A stretch of 46,157 nucleotides of DNA from Anaerolineae bacterium (GTDB lineage: Bacteria > Chloroflexota > Anaerolineae > B4-G1 > SLSP01): the NCBI GenBank assembly GCA_026991395.1, contig JALXBP010000107.1:1-46157 (forward strand), in the 5' to 3' direction. Within the stretch, counting starts at the first letter, position 1, and every line of letters begins with the position of its first letter. This document shows, piece by piece, positions 18,288 to 27,078 of this stretch. Both the position numbers and the translations under genes were made by a program. The notes beneath the pieces were generated by a model. It ran no database searches. It was not told the origin of the DNA and saw only the letters and a list, made by a program, of their open reading frames with translations.

Positions 18288-18315
18288 GCGGTGTAGTCGC
18301 TCGGCTCAAATGGTG

Positions 18316-18321
18316 TATAAT
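18316..18321 (+). promoter_or_regulatory. Probable -10 element of menG
   Basis: Perfect TATAAT 37 nt upstream of the menG start, divergent from the YibE/F-like promoter. No good -35 hexamer was found 16-18 nt upstream. Confidence 0.5.
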
Positions 18322-18358
18322 TGGAGCTTAGATAATCAGCCCCAAAGAGAGAGAGGCT

Positions 18359-19060
18359 ATGCAAAGCGCCGAAATCCTCCAGCAGGAAAGCCGTATCCGG
18401 CGGATGTTCTCCGACATCGCCCACCGTTACGACCTGCTCAACCACCTCATCTCGCTGGGACAGGATGGACGCTGGCGGAAGAGGATGCTGGCCCAGGCCG
18501 ACCTGCCGCCGCGAGGCCGCCTGCTCGATCTGGCGACGGGCACGGGCGACGTCGCCCTGATGGCCGCGCGGCGCTTCCTCCACGGCACCATCATCGCCAC
18601 CGACCTGACGCCTTCGATGGTGGAGCAGGCCCGCCGCAAGCGCGGCGCGGAGACCGTCCGCTGGGGCATCGCCGACGCCCTCGCCCTCCCCTTCCCCGAC
18701 CGCACCTTCGACGTCGTAACCTCGGCCTTTATGCTGCGCAACGTCCCCGACGTCCGGCGCGCCTTCGCCGAACAGTATCGCGTGCTCCGTCCGGGCGGAC
18801 GCTCGCTCACCTTAGAGATGTGCTGGCCCGATCGTCCGCCGATGTCGTGGCTCTTCCGGCTCTACTTTTTCCACTGGACGCCCCTCATCGGCGGCCTGCT
18901 TTCCGGCCACCGGGAGGCGTACACCTACCTGCCGACCTCCGTCCACCGCTTTATGCGCCCGCCACAGGTGGCCGAGTTGATGACGCAGGTTGGATTCCGG
19001 CAGGTCGAATGGTCGCTGCACATGGGCGGCACGGTCGCGCTCTATCTCGGTGTAACATAG
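18359..19060 (+). CDS. menG: Demethylmenaquinone methyltransferase
   Basis: 233 residues. Class I SAM methyltransferase of the UbiE/MenG family: N-terminal FSDIAHRYDLLNHLISLGQD (a family signature), SAM loop LDLATGTGDVAL, central IADALALPFPD, and the second signature RVLRPGGRSLTLEMCWPD. It performs the last C-methylation of menaquinone (quinone type assumed from the organism). The start ATG 18359 follows an AGAGAGAGG purine run. It lies 54 nt upstream of the decarboxylase operon with no terminator between, so read-through is possible. Confidence 0.92.
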   Translation: MQSAEILQQESRIRRMFSDIAHRYDLLNHLISLGQDGRWRKRMLAQADLPPRGRLLDLATGTGDVALMAARRFLHGTIIATDLTPSMVEQARRKRGAETVRWGIADALALPFPDRTFDVVTSAFMLRNVPDVRRAFAEQYRVLRPGGRSLTLEMCWPDRPPMSWLFRLYFFHWTPLIGGLLSGHREAYTYLPTSVHRFMRPPQVAELMTQVGFRQVEWSLHMGGTVALYLGVT

Positions 19061-19114
19061 CGCGGCTCATCGCTGCGCACGTTTATCCTATCACTCATCG
19101 TAAGGAGGTTCAAT

Positions 19115-20653
19115 GTGACTGAGATTATCGATCCTCGTCTGCAGAAGTTGAAAGAGGCCCGTCAGCGGGCCGAAATGGGCGGCGGCGAGTCACGCATCGC
19201 CAAGCAGCATGCCAAGGGCAAGATGACGGCCCGCGAGCGGATCGCCGCCTTCCTCGATCCCGGCTCCTTCCAGGAACTGCAGCCCTTCACCATCTCGGCG
19301 AGCAGCAAGAACATCCCCGGCGATGGCGTCGTAACCGGCTTCGGGACGGTGGACGGGCGCACGGTCTTCATCTACGCGCAGGACTTTACCGTCTCCGGCG
19401 GCTCCGTCTCGCTGGCGCACGCCCGCAAGATCGTGCAGGTCGTCGAACTGGCGATGCAGAACGGCGCGCCGGTCGTCGGCTTCCTCGATTCCGGCGGGGC
19501 ACGCATCCAGGAAGGCATCCGCGCCCTGCAGGGCTACGGCGAACTCTTCCGCGCCAATGCGATGGCCTCCGGCGTCATTCCCCAAATCTCGGTGATGATG
19601 GGGCCGTGCGCGGGCGGGGCGGCCTACAGCCCGGCGCTGACCGACTTCATCGTGATGACGGACAAGACCTCGATGATGTTCATCACCGGCCCCGACGTCG
19701 TCAAGTCGGTTACGGGCGAGATCATCGACCACCAGGGACTGGGCGGGGCGCACGTCCACGCGACGCGGAGCGGCGTCTCCCACTTCATCGGCAGCAGCGA
19801 GGAGGAGTCGATGGCCATCACGCGCAAGCTCCTCTCCTATCTGCCCTCGAACAATATGGAAAGCCCGCCCGTCGTCCCCACGGAGGACGATCCCTTCCGC
19901 ACCGATGAGGTACTCAACAGCCTCGTGCCGGAGGACCCGAACACGCCCTACGATATGTACGAGGTCATCCGGCGGGTCGTCGATCTCGGCTCCTTCTTCG
20001 AGGTCCACGCCGGATGGGCGGGGAACGCCATCGTCGGCTTCGCCCGCTTAGAGGGGAAGACAGTCGGCATCGTCGCCCAGCAGCCGATGGTGATGGCCGG
20101 CGTGCTGGACATCAACGCCTCGGACAAGATCGCCCGCTTCGTGCGCTTCTGCGACGCCTTCAACGTCCCGCTCATCACCTTCGTCGATTCGCCCGGCTTC
20201 CTCCCCGGCACGGCGCAGGAGCACGGCGGCATCATCCGCCACGGCGCGAAGGCGCTCTACGCCTACATCGAGGCGACGGTGCCGAAGATCTCCATCGTCA
20301 CGCGCAAAGCCTACGGCGGGGCCTACATCGTGATGAGCAGCAAGAGCATCGGCGCCGACCTCCACCTGGCCTGGCCCTCGGCGGAGATCGCCGTGATGGG
20401 GGCCGAGGGCGCGGTCAACATCCTCCATCGCCGCGACCTGAAGGCGGCGGAGGACCCGGAGGCGAAGCGCAAGGAACTGGTGGAAGCCTACCGCGAGGAA
20501 TTCTGCAACCCCTATCGCGCCGCCGAATACGGCATCGTGGATGACATCATCGAACCGGCGCAGACCCGGCCCGTCCTCGTCAAGGCGCTGCGGGCCATCC
20601 GCGAACCGGCCCGCTACGTCCCGCCGAAGAAGCACGGCGTGATGCCCGTCTGA
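19115..20653 (+). CDS. mmdA: Carboxyltransferase subunit of a methylmalonyl-CoA decarboxylase-type Na+ pump
   Basis: 512 residues from GTG 19115 (AAGGAGG 6 nt upstream). Tandem crotonase-like carboxyltransferase domains with two oxyanion-type glycine motifs: FLDSGGARIQEGI and GPCAGGAAYSPALTDF in the first half, SPGFLPGTAQEHGGIIRHGA and KAYGGAYIVMSSK in the second. The same fold occurs in propionyl-CoA carboxylase beta. The following OadG-like, biotin-carrier and beta-subunit genes favour the Na+-translocating decarboxylase, which transfers CO2 from methylmalonyl-CoA to biotin. Substrate is inferred from length (GcdA is longer) and not proven. First gene of the operon. Confidence 0.9.
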   Translation: MTEIIDPRLQKLKEARQRAEMGGGESRIAKQHAKGKMTARERIAAFLDPGSFQELQPFTISASSKNIPGDGVVTGFGTVDGRTVFIYAQDFTVSGGSVSLAHARKIVQVVELAMQNGAPVVGFLDSGGARIQEGIRALQGYGELFRANAMASGVIPQISVMMGPCAGGAAYSPALTDFIVMTDKTSMMFITGPDVVKSVTGEIIDHQGLGGAHVHATRSGVSHFIGSSEEESMAITRKLLSYLPSNNMESPPVVPTEDDPFRTDEVLNSLVPEDPNTPYDMYEVIRRVVDLGSFFEVHAGWAGNAIVGFARLEGKTVGIVAQQPMVMAGVLDINASDKIARFVRFCDAFNVPLITFVDSPGFLPGTAQEHGGIIRHGAKALYAYIEATVPKISIVTRKAYGGAYIVMSSKSIGADLHLAWPSAEIAVMGAEGAVNILHRRDLKAAEDPEAKRKELVEAYREEFCNPYRAAEYGIVDDIIEPAQTRPVLVKALRAIREPARYVPPKKHGVMPV

Positions 20654-20670
20654 GCGGAGAGGAGCGAACG

Positions 20671-20994
20671 ATGATCGAACTGCTGAAACAGGCCCTCTGG
20701 CTGACGCTGATGGGGATGGGGATGACCTTCCTCGCCATCGGGGCGCTGGTCGGGCTGATGTACCTGCTCACCGCGCTCTTCTCGGAAAAGGCGGAGGAAG
20801 AGGCGGCGATCACCTCCCCGGCGGAGGCCGCCGCCGAGACGCCGACGGCGGGCGACGACCGTTACCGCGCCGCAGCCGCCGCCGTCATCCTCGCCCTGAC
20901 GCTGGAACAGGCCCGCCGTCGCGAAGCGGAGCATCGTCCCGACGATCCGTGGACCATCTACGCCCGCAGCCAGAAGCTGCGGCGAACCTTATGA
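20671..20994 (+). CDS. OadG-like small membrane subunit
   Basis: 107 residues. One N-terminal transmembrane helix (about 8-36, rich in Met, Leu, Gly: LTLMGMGMTFLAIGALVG) followed by an acidic/Ala-rich linker and a helical C-terminus. This is the layout of the gamma (Oad) or delta (Mmd) subunit that anchors and assembles the decarboxylase complex. The C-terminal AAAAAVILALTLEQARRREAE resembles the helix seen in OadG-related proteins of Na+ pumps. Located 17 nt after mmdA, with an ATGA overlap possible with the next frame. Confidence 0.82.
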   Translation: MIELLKQALWLTLMGMGMTFLAIGALVGLMYLLTALFSEKAEEEAAITSPAEAAAETPTAGDDRYRAAAAAVILALTLEQARRREAEHRPDDPWTIYARSQKLRRTL

Positions 20995-21011
20995 GACGGA
21001 GTGAAGCACCT

Positions 21012-21437
21012 ATGACCACTTATCGCGTTCGAATCGGAGAGAACGAGTACACCGTTGAGATCGCCAATCCCCACGAGCGCCCCGTGAAGGCCATCGTCGA
21101 TGGGGAACCGGTCGAAGTCTGGATCGAAAGCCAGGCGGCGGTCGATGTCGCGGAACCCAAGACGCCCCCTCGACCCGCCGCCCAGCCTGCGCCGAGCGCC
21201 CCGCCGAGCGACACCGGCGCAGCGCCCGGCGTCATCACCGCGCCGCTGCCCGGCGTCGTCGTCTCCATCGCCGTCAAGGAAGGGGACAAGGTCGAACCGG
21301 GGATGGAGGTCTGTGTTCTGGAAGCGATGAAGATGAACAACCCCATCCGCGCGACGTCCGGCGGGACGGTCAAAGCCGTTCACATCGCCGTCGGCCAACA
21401 GGTTCAGTACGGAGCACCGCTCATCACGTTGGCGTAA
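21012..21437 (+). CDS. Biotin carboxyl carrier subunit of the decarboxylase
   Basis: 141 residues from ATG 21012 (GGAGTG 9 nt upstream); an alternative ATG at 20991 overlaps the previous stop. Residues 1-45 are a small beta domain, 50-75 a Pro/Ala-rich flexible linker (PRPAAQPAPSAPPS), and 76-141 a biotinyl domain with the biotin-accepting lysine in LEAMKMNNP. It shuttles carboxybiotin between the cytoplasmic carboxyltransferase and the membrane beta subunit. Confidence 0.94.
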   Translation: MTTYRVRIGENEYTVEIANPHERPVKAIVDGEPVEVWIESQAAVDVAEPKTPPRPAAQPAPSAPPSDTGAAPGVITAPLPGVVVSIAVKEGDKVEPGMEVCVLEAMKMNNPIRATSGGTVKAVHIAVGQQVQYGAPLITLA

Positions 21438-21438
21438 G

Positions 21439-22233
21439 ATGGCCCGACGACGCGAGCGGAAGCGGCGAGCACCGACCATCCCCCTCACCTGCCAGGTGAA
21501 GGTGATGCAGCAAGACCCGGAATGGGTGCTGGAGCACTACGCCTTCGTGGCCAGTGCCACGGCCAACGCCGGGCTGTGCGATCTCGTCTGCTCCCCCTCG
21601 ATGGCCGTGGCCTACTGCCCGGCGCAGCGCGCAGCTCAGCCAACCCTCGCCTTCAGCGGGGCCTCCGCCGAGGAGATCCGCAGTTACGCGGCCTTCTTTA
21701 TGGAAAGCAACGAGGAGATCATCGTCATCGCCAACGAGGAGGAACGCGCCATCGTCGAGGAGGCGCTGACGGTGCTGGAGATCGCCCCTCTGTGGCAGAT
21801 GGTCTTCGAGGGCGATCCCGCTGCCCTGCCCGACCTGGAGGCCGCCATGCTCACCCCGAAAGATCGCGCGGCCATCCAGGCGCTCGGCCACAGCACCGAT
21901 GCCCCGCTGGATGCGGACGCCCTCTTCGCCTTCGGGCCGGTGTGGGGGCGGTGGCGCAGTTACACGCTGACCGCACTGGCCGCCGTCGGACTGCGTCTCC
22001 CCGGCGTCGTCGAGGTCGCGCCACCGGTGCGCCATCCGCTGCTGGGCACGGACGAGGATGTTACCGCCGTCCTGGTCAACCTCACCCGTACCCTGTTGCA
22101 GGCGGAACCGTCGCTGCGGCTCTTCACCCTTCATCCACAGAGCACAGAGGCGCACGCCTTGCAGGCCGCAGGCTTCCGGCCACGTCGTCCCATCTACCGT
22201 ATGCGCTGTCGCCATGCGGACGACCTTTCGTGA
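21439..22233 (+). CDS. Unrecognised protein inside the decarboxylase operon, possibly GNAT-fold
   Basis: 264 residues, starting 1 nt after the biotin carrier stop. The N-terminal 12 residues are strongly basic (ARRRERKRRAP). The last 70 residues have the rhythm of an acetyltransferase (GNAT) C-terminal half: strand with VVEVAPPVRHP, helix VLVNLTRTLLQ, strand LRLFTLHPQS, helix AHALQAAGF, strand RPIYRMRC. No clear acetyl-CoA loop (Q/RxxGxG/A) is seen, since the expected position reads RHPLLGTDED, so activity is doubtful. It lies between subunits of an enzyme complex, which suggests a role in assembly, biotinylation or regulation, but I cannot assign one. Confidence 0.7.
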   Translation: MARRRERKRRAPTIPLTCQVKVMQQDPEWVLEHYAFVASATANAGLCDLVCSPSMAVAYCPAQRAAQPTLAFSGASAEEIRSYAAFFMESNEEIIVIANEEERAIVEEALTVLEIAPLWQMVFEGDPAALPDLEAAMLTPKDRAAIQALGHSTDAPLDADALFAFGPVWGRWRSYTLTALAAVGLRLPGVVEVAPPVRHPLLGTDEDVTAVLVNLTRTLLQAEPSLRLFTLHPQSTEAHALQAAGFRPRRPIYRMRCRHADDLS

Positions 22234-22266
22234 AGTACCTCAATCGTCAAGAAGGAGGACTTTTCC

Positions 22267-23391
22267 GTGGATCTAAGCAGTGTTATCAACAACGTCTTCG
22301 CCGGGTTGTTCGCCATCACCTGGGGCAACCTGGTGATGATGGCCGTGGGAGGAATTCTCATCTATCTGGCCATCGCCAAGGAGTACGAACCGGTGCTGCT
22401 CCTCCCCATCGGCACCGGCATCATCATCGGCAACCTTCCCCTTTCGGCGATGATCGAGCCGGGAGGGATGCTCTACGTCCTCAAGGAAGCGGGCGTCGAT
22501 AACGAACTCTTCCCGCTGCTCATCTTCGTCGGCGTCGGCGCGATGATGGATTTCAAGCCGCTGCTTTCCCAGCCCTTCTTCGCGCTGATGGGCGCAGCGG
22601 GGCAGTTCGGCATCTTCGGGACGCTCATCCTCGCCATCGTCCTCGGCTTCGATATGAACGAGGCGGCGAGCATCGGCATCATCGGCGCGATCGACGGGCC
22701 GACGAGCATCTACGTCGCCAACCTGCTCGCGCCGCACCTGCTGGGGATCATCGCCGTCGTCGCCTATTCCTACATGAGCCTCGTGCCCGTCATTCAGCCG
22801 CCCATTATGCGCCTGATGACGACGCGCCAGGAGCGCCGCACCCATATGGCCTACTCCCCCCGCCCCGTCTCGCACCTGGCGCTGGTCATCTTCCCCATCG
22901 CCGTCACGATCGCCATCGGCATCCTCGTCCCGACGGCAGCGCCGCTCATCGCCGCCCTGATGCTGGGCAACCTGCTCAAAGAGTCGCTGGTCGTCGATCG
23001 CCTCTCGCAGGCGGCGCAGAACGAGATCGCCAACGTCTCCACGCTCTTCCTCGGCCTCGTCATCGGCAGCACGATGACCGCCGAAGCCTTCCTCAACGCC
23101 CAGACGCTGTACATCCTCTTCCTCGGCCTCATCGCCTTCGGACTGGATACGGCCGCCGGTGTCCTCTTCGGCAAGTTCCTCTACCTCGTCTCCGGCAAGA
23201 AGATCAACCCTCTCATCGGCGCGGCGGGGATCAGCGCCTTTCCCATGGCCGGGCGGCTGGTGCAGAAGATCGCGCAGGAGGAGGACTATTCCAACTTCAT
23301 CCTGATGCACGCGATGGGCGCGAATACGGCGGGCCAGTTAGGTTCGGTCATCGCAGGCGGGGTGCTTCTCGCCCTGCTCGGAGGCGGCTAA
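22267..23391 (+). CDS. mmdB: Na+-pumping decarboxylase beta subunit
   Basis: 374 residues from GTG 22267 (AAGGAGG 8 nt upstream). A polytopic membrane protein with about nine hydrophobic stretches and the OadB/MmdB/GcdB landmarks: LLLPIGTGIIIGNLP, the Na+-site region DGPTSIYVANLLAPHLLG and the C-terminal MHAMGANTAGQLGSVIAGG. It couples decarboxylation of carboxybiotin to Na+ export, leaving CO2 and free biotin. It closes the operon before a terminator; the 33-nt gap to the previous gene is the largest inside the operon. Confidence 0.95.
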   Translation: MDLSSVINNVFAGLFAITWGNLVMMAVGGILIYLAIAKEYEPVLLLPIGTGIIIGNLPLSAMIEPGGMLYVLKEAGVDNELFPLLIFVGVGAMMDFKPLLSQPFFALMGAAGQFGIFGTLILAIVLGFDMNEAASIGIIGAIDGPTSIYVANLLAPHLLGIIAVVAYSYMSLVPVIQPPIMRLMTTRQERRTHMAYSPRPVSHLALVIFPIAVTIAIGILVPTAAPLIAALMLGNLLKESLVVDRLSQAAQNEIANVSTLFLGLVIGSTMTAEAFLNAQTLYILFLGLIAFGLDTAAGVLFGKFLYLVSGKKINPLIGAAGISAFPMAGRLVQKIAQEEDYSNFILMHAMGANTAGQLGSVIAGGVLLALLGGG

Positions 23392-23406
23392 GCCACACGT
23401 GGACGA

Positions 23407-23435
23407 GGGGGCCATCCAGGGGGGTGGCCCCCTTT
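23407..23435 (+). terminator. Terminator of the decarboxylase operon
   Basis: GGGGGCCA (23407-23414) pairs with TGGCCCCC (23425-23432), 10-nt loop, followed by TTT. It starts 16 nt after the mmdB stop. Confidence 0.75.
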
Positions 23436-23468
23436 CCTCGTGGCCCATTCTTGCCGGAGCCGGGGAGA

Positions 23469-23496
23469 TTGCCAAAATCCGACGAACCCGTATAAT
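23469..23496 (+). promoter_or_regulatory. Promoter of the cNMP-binding/ABC transporter operon
   Basis: TTGCCA (23469-23474), 16-nt spacer, perfect TATAAT (23491-23496), about 34 nt before the start. The -35 continues as AAATCC, shared with other promoters in the window. Confidence 0.75.
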
Positions 23497-23529
23497 GCGA
23501 AAATCGCGGGGGCTTGTAGGAGGTGAACG

Positions 23530-24036
23530 ATGTACCTGAAGGAAAGCAAGGAGGTCCTGCGCAAGGCGGCCCTGTTCCGCGATCTCAGCGCACCACATCT
23601 CGATCTCATCCTCACCATCTGCGAAGAAACATTCTACAACGCGGGTCAATTCATCTTCCGGCAAGATGATGTCGGCGATGCCCTGTACCTCATCGCCGAT
23701 GGGGAGGTGGATATCCTCCTGGAATCTTCCGATGAGGGGAACAAGCCCATTCTCTTGGCGACCCTGCATTCGGGGGAGATCTTCGGGGAGATCGTCCTCC
23801 TGGAGGCCGGACACCGCACGGCCAGCGCCCGCGCACGGACGGATGCCCATCTGCTGCGCATGCCCCGGCGACGCCTGCTCGGCCTCCTCAACGACTACCC
23901 GGAGGTCGGGTATCGCATTATGCGCCGCATGGCCATCGACCTGGTCAACAAGCTGCGCTCGGCCAACCGCAGTATGCGGGAAAATATCGTCTGGCAGCCG
24001 CTGGATGAACTCGAAGACGAGGAGCAGGCCGAATGA
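23530..24036 (+). CDS. Cyclic-nucleotide-binding domain protein (no DNA-binding domain)
   Basis: 168 residues. Residues about 12-130 are a CRP-type cyclic-nucleotide-binding beta-roll: [36 protein letters not shown], and a phosphate-binding cassette region [21 protein letters not shown]. The C-terminal 35 residues form one helix and an acidic tail; there is no helix-turn-helix, so it is not a transcription factor of the CRP type. The strong SD GGAGGTG precedes ATG 23530. ATGA overlap with the ABC ATPase gene means the two are co-translated, so it may regulate the transporter in response to a nucleotide (inference). Confidence 0.88.
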   Translation: MYLKESKEVLRKAALFRDLSAPHLDLILTICEETFYNAGQFIFRQDDVGDALYLIADGEVDILLESSDEGNKPILLATLHSGEIFGEIVLLEAGHRTASARARTDAHLLRMPRRRLLGLLNDYPEVGYRIMRRMAIDLVNKLRSANRSMRENIVWQPLDELEDEEQAE

Positions 24037-24794
24037 CCCAGCCCATCGTGCGCATCGAGGAACTGCACAAGCGCTACGGCGACAACGAGGTCCTCAAAGG
24101 CGTCTCGCTGGAGGTACAGAAGGGCGAGGTCGTCGTCATCATCGGGCCAAGCGGCACGGGAAAGAGCACGCTCCTGCGCTGTGTCAATCTCCTCAGCCGT
24201 CCGGATAGCGGGCACGTCTGGGTCGAAGGCGAGGAGGTTACCGCCCCACACGTGGACATCAACCGCATCCGCGCCAAAGTGGGGATGGTCTTCCAGGACT
24301 TCAACCTCTTCGCCCACCTCACCGCCCTGAAAAACGTGATGGCCGGGCCGGTCTGGGTGAAGAAGATGCCCAAGGAAGAGGCGCGCGAATTGGCGATGGA
24401 GGAACTGCGCCGCGTCGGCCTGGCCGACAAGGCCGACGCCTACCCCGGCCAACTCTCCGGCGGGCAGAAGCAGCGCGTCGCCATCGCCCGCGCCCTGGCG
24501 ATGAACCCGAAGGTGATGCTCTTCGACGAGCCGACCTCCGCGCTCGATCCGGAACTCATCGGCGAAGTCCTCGCCGTGATGAAAGACCTGGCCCGCGAAC
24601 ATATGACGATGCTCGTCGTGACCCACGAGATGGGCTTCGCCAAAGAGGTCTCCAACCGCATCATCTTTATGGAAAAGGGCGTCATCGTCGAGGAGGGGCC
24701 GCCGGAGCAGCTCTTCTACAATCCGCAACATCGGCGGACGCGGCAATTCTTGGGCAAGATCACCGAACTCTACGGCAACGCAGAGACAGGATGA
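24033..24794 (+). CDS. Polar amino-acid ABC transporter ATP-binding protein (GlnQ/HisP type)
   Basis: 253 residues. Walker [11 protein letters not shown]-loop VFQDFNLF, signature LSGGQKQR, Walker B VMLFDEP and H-loop VVTHEMG are all intact. Length and sequence ([20 protein letters not shown]) match the polar amino-acid uptake ATPases. It overlaps the upstream cNMP-binding gene and the downstream permease gene by ATGA each. Substrate cannot be read from the sequence. Confidence 0.95.
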   Translation: MTQPIVRIEELHKRYGDNEVLKGVSLEVQKGEVVVIIGPSGTGKSTLLRCVNLLSRPDSGHVWVEGEEVTAPHVDINRIRAKVGMVFQDFNLFAHLTALKNVMAGPVWVKKMPKEEARELAMEELRRVGLADKADAYPGQLSGGQKQRVAIARALAMNPKVMLFDEPTSALDPELIGEVLAVMKDLAREHMTMLVVTHEMGFAKEVSNRIIFMEKGVIVEEGPPEQLFYNPQHRRTRQFLGKITELYGNAETG

Positions 24795-25516
24795 GCTGGT
24801 TGATCGACTTCTGGCATATGATCTGGCCGCACCTGGGACGTGGCCTCCTCGTTACGCTGAAGCTGAGCGGCGGCGCTTTGCTCATCGGCTTCCTGCTCGG
24901 CCTCCCCACCGCCCTCATCCGCGTTTACGGTTCGCCGTGGGCCAAGCGCCTGGCGACGCTCTACGTGGACGTCTTCCGCGGGACGCCGCTGCTCGTGCAA
25001 CTCTTCTTCATCTACTACGGCCTGGCCGACCCCCACCTCACGACCTTAGCCGAGTCGATCGGCCTCCCGCCCTCGCTTCTGGTCCTCCCGCCGATGACAG
25101 CGGCCTACGCCGCCCTCGGTCTGAACAGCGGCGCTTACCAGGCGGAGTATTTCCGCGGTGCCATCCAGGCCGTCAGCGGGGGGCAGATGATGGCCGCCCG
25201 CGCTTTGGGGATGAGCCGCTGGCAAGCCATCCGCCACATCGTCCTGCCGCAGGCGCTGCGCATCGCCATCCCTCCCTGGTCGAACGAGGCGGCCTACCTC
25301 GTGAAGTACACCTCCGTCGTCTACATCATCGCCGTCCCCGACCTTTTCGGCGAGGCACGGCGCATTATGAGCGTCCACTACAATCAGATGATTATGCTGC
25401 CTTTCGTCGGCTTCATCTACCTGCTGATGGTCCTCTTCATCACTTGGGTGATGGGCAAGGTCGAGGCCGCCTTGCGCATTCCCGGCCTGGAGATGGAGGA
25501 GCAGGAGCGGTTCTGA
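24791..25516 (+). CDS. Polar amino-acid ABC transporter permease (HisM/GlnP type)
   Basis: 241 residues, about five membrane helices. The coupling (EAA) motif reads [23 protein letters not shown], and [16 protein letters not shown] is the usual family segment. It forms the membrane channel with the GlnQ-like ATPase. No periplasmic binding-protein gene follows; instead a convergent gene overlaps its last 77 nt. Confidence 0.93.
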   Translation: MSWLIDFWHMIWPHLGRGLLVTLKLSGGALLIGFLLGLPTALIRVYGSPWAKRLATLYVDVFRGTPLLVQLFFIYYGLADPHLTTLAESIGLPPSLLVLPPMTAAYAALGLNSGAYQAEYFRGAIQAVSGGQMMAARALGMSRWQAIRHIVLPQALRIAIPPWSNEAAYLVKYTSVVYIIAVPDLFGEARRIMSVHYNQMIMLPFVGFIYLLMVLFITWVMGKVEAALRIPGLEMEEQERF

Positions 25517-26864
25517 CCATCCCCGCGGCGACGAGGACGACGACGGCAGGAATGGCGGGCAGGTAGAACCGCTCGTAGGCGATGGGGCCGGGCAGCAGCA
25601 GGAAATAGAGCACCGTCCCGGCAAGGACGATCCTCACCCGGCGAGGCAGGCGGCGCAGAGCGCGCAGCCCCCACCACCAGAGCGCCATCCGCCCAAGCCA
25701 CAGCCCCCACCACAGCCACGCCGCCTCCGGCGGCAGACGCACCATCCGCTCGCGCCAGAAAGCCAGCAGCGCATCCCCCACCGCCCCCCGTTCGAACGAC
25801 CATCCGATGCGTGCCCAGATGTCGGGGACGACGCCCGTCTCCGCCCAGGGGCGGTGCCAGAGGACGGCGTACCAGAAACGATGACCGGGGTCGAGGAGCG
25901 ATCGCACGACGCCGCGCAGATGGGCCCGCAGCGCAGCCTCCGGATGCCGAAGCACCACCTGCCGCGCCGAGGCCGCCACCGCCGCCTCCCGCCGACGACG
26001 CTGCGCACAATCCCCCACCTCTACCGCAGGGATCGCCCATCCCTCACGCTGCGCCGTCATCCGCACCAGCGCATCGTAGAACGCCTCCCACGTGGGCGTC
26101 CACGGCTCCGCGGGCACGTGGCGCACCTCGGCCATCGTCGCCACGGCGCTGACCCTCGCCAGATTGACGCGGAAGGCCGTGCTCACCGTCCACGTCCCCG
26201 TCCGCAGGCCGTTGCGGAGCAGCCACGGGGCGAGCAGCAGCCCCGCGGCGATCGGCGCAGGCCACCAGACCCGCAGCCGGTCCCGCCTCATCGCCCACAG
26301 CGCCGTCGCCGCAAGCCAGAAAAGCAGCAGGTAGAGGAGATTCGGCTTGACGAGCAGGGCCGCCCCCCACGCCGTCCCCATCACAGCCGCCGACGCGGTG
26401 CGCGGCGACTCGAACCAGCGCACCATCTGCCACAAGCCCAACGCCATCAGCGGCAGCAGGAGGATTTCGGCGTAGAGATCGCCCGTGTATCGCCACGTCG
26501 TCCCGTTGAGCGCGTAGAGCAGTGCGGCCAGCCGCCCGACGCGGCGATCGCCCATCTCGGCCCCCAGCCGCACGATCAGCGCCGTGGTCAGAACCTCCAG
26601 AAGCACCTGCAGGAAGATCGCGCCGCGGACGCCTCCCGCGAACCGATAGGCCAGGGCGAGGAAAAGGGGATAGCCGGGGGTGCGCAGCGTCGTCGGGCAG
26701 AAAGGCGGCAGGCGTCTCAGCGAAAGCCCCACCCCATCGAGCAGATTGTGGGCCAGCAGATCGTACCCGCGCGCATCCACCGCCGCCAGCGGCTGCGGCG
26801 GAACGGCGCGCAGCCAGAGCACCCGCACGACCATCGTCAGCATCAGCAGGCACACTTCGAGCAT
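25440..26864 (-). CDS. Membrane glycosyltransferase-like protein (GT39/ArnT-like)
   Basis: 474 residues, about ten hydrophobic helices. The first loop carries an acidic residue region (AVDARGYDLLAHNLLDGVGLS) and TLRTPGYPLFLALAYRFAGG, which resembles the dolichyl-phosphate-mannose/undecaprenyl-phosphate glycosyltransferase superfamily (PMT/ArnT). The C-terminal tail ([24 protein letters not shown]) is odd, Pro/Arg-rich and coincides with the 77-nt overlap with the permease gene, so this tail may be a read-through extension. Start ATG 26864 has only a weak SD (AGGA, 8 nt). Donor and acceptor are unknown; cell-envelope glycosylation is likely. Confidence 0.75.
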   Translation of the reverse strand: MLEVCLLMLTMVVRVLWLRAVPPQPLAAVDARGYDLLAHNLLDGVGLSLRRLPPFCPTTLRTPGYPLFLALAYRFAGGVRGAIFLQVLLEVLTTALIVRLGAEMGDRRVGRLAALLYALNGTTWRYTGDLYAEILLLPLMALGLWQMVRWFESPRTASAAVMGTAWGAALLVKPNLLYLLLFWLAATALWAMRRDRLRVWWPAPIAAGLLLAPWLLRNGLRTGTWTVSTAFRVNLARVSAVATMAEVRHVPAEPWTPTWEAFYDALVRMTAQREGWAIPAVEVGDCAQRRRREAAVAASARQVVLRHPEAALRAHLRGVVRSLLDPGHRFWYAVLWHRPWAETGVVPDIWARIGWSFERGAVGDALLAFWRERMVRLPPEAAWLWWGLWLGRMALWWWGLRALRRLPRRVRIVLAGTVLYFLLLPGPIAYERFYLPAIPAVVVLVAAGMVRTAPAPPSPGRECARRPRPCPSPK

Positions 26865-26915
26865 GGCGACATCCTATCACGCCCGCCCAGGGCAGCAACG
26901 ATGTACTCGCCGACC

Positions 26916-26943
26916 TTGCGAAAATCCGCCCTTATGCTATACT
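26916..26943 (+). promoter_or_regulatory. Promoter of tRNA-Val
   Basis: TTGCGA (26916-26921), 16-nt spacer, TATACT (26938-26943), with the mature tRNA beginning 8 nt after the -10. The -35 continues as AAAATCC. Confidence 0.8.
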
Positions 26944-26950
26944 CTCGCGC

Positions 26951-27024
<74 letters not shown>

Positions 27025-27026
27025 CA

Positions 27027-27055
27027 ACGCGGTCGGCCACAACCGACCGCGTTTG
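27027..27055 (+). terminator. Terminator after tRNA-Val
   Basis: Perfect 10-bp stem ACGCGGTCGG / CCGACCGCGT with a 6-nt loop, followed by TTGT; begins 3 nt after the tRNA. Confidence 0.8.
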
Positions 27056-27078
27056 TCATCTCGAAAGGAGCACCGAGG

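Noticed and set aside
17045-18583. A longer 512-residue form of the YibE/F-like protein
   Set aside because: The extra N-terminus overlaps divergent promoters and the menG coding region; the GTG at 18226 has a perfect SD.
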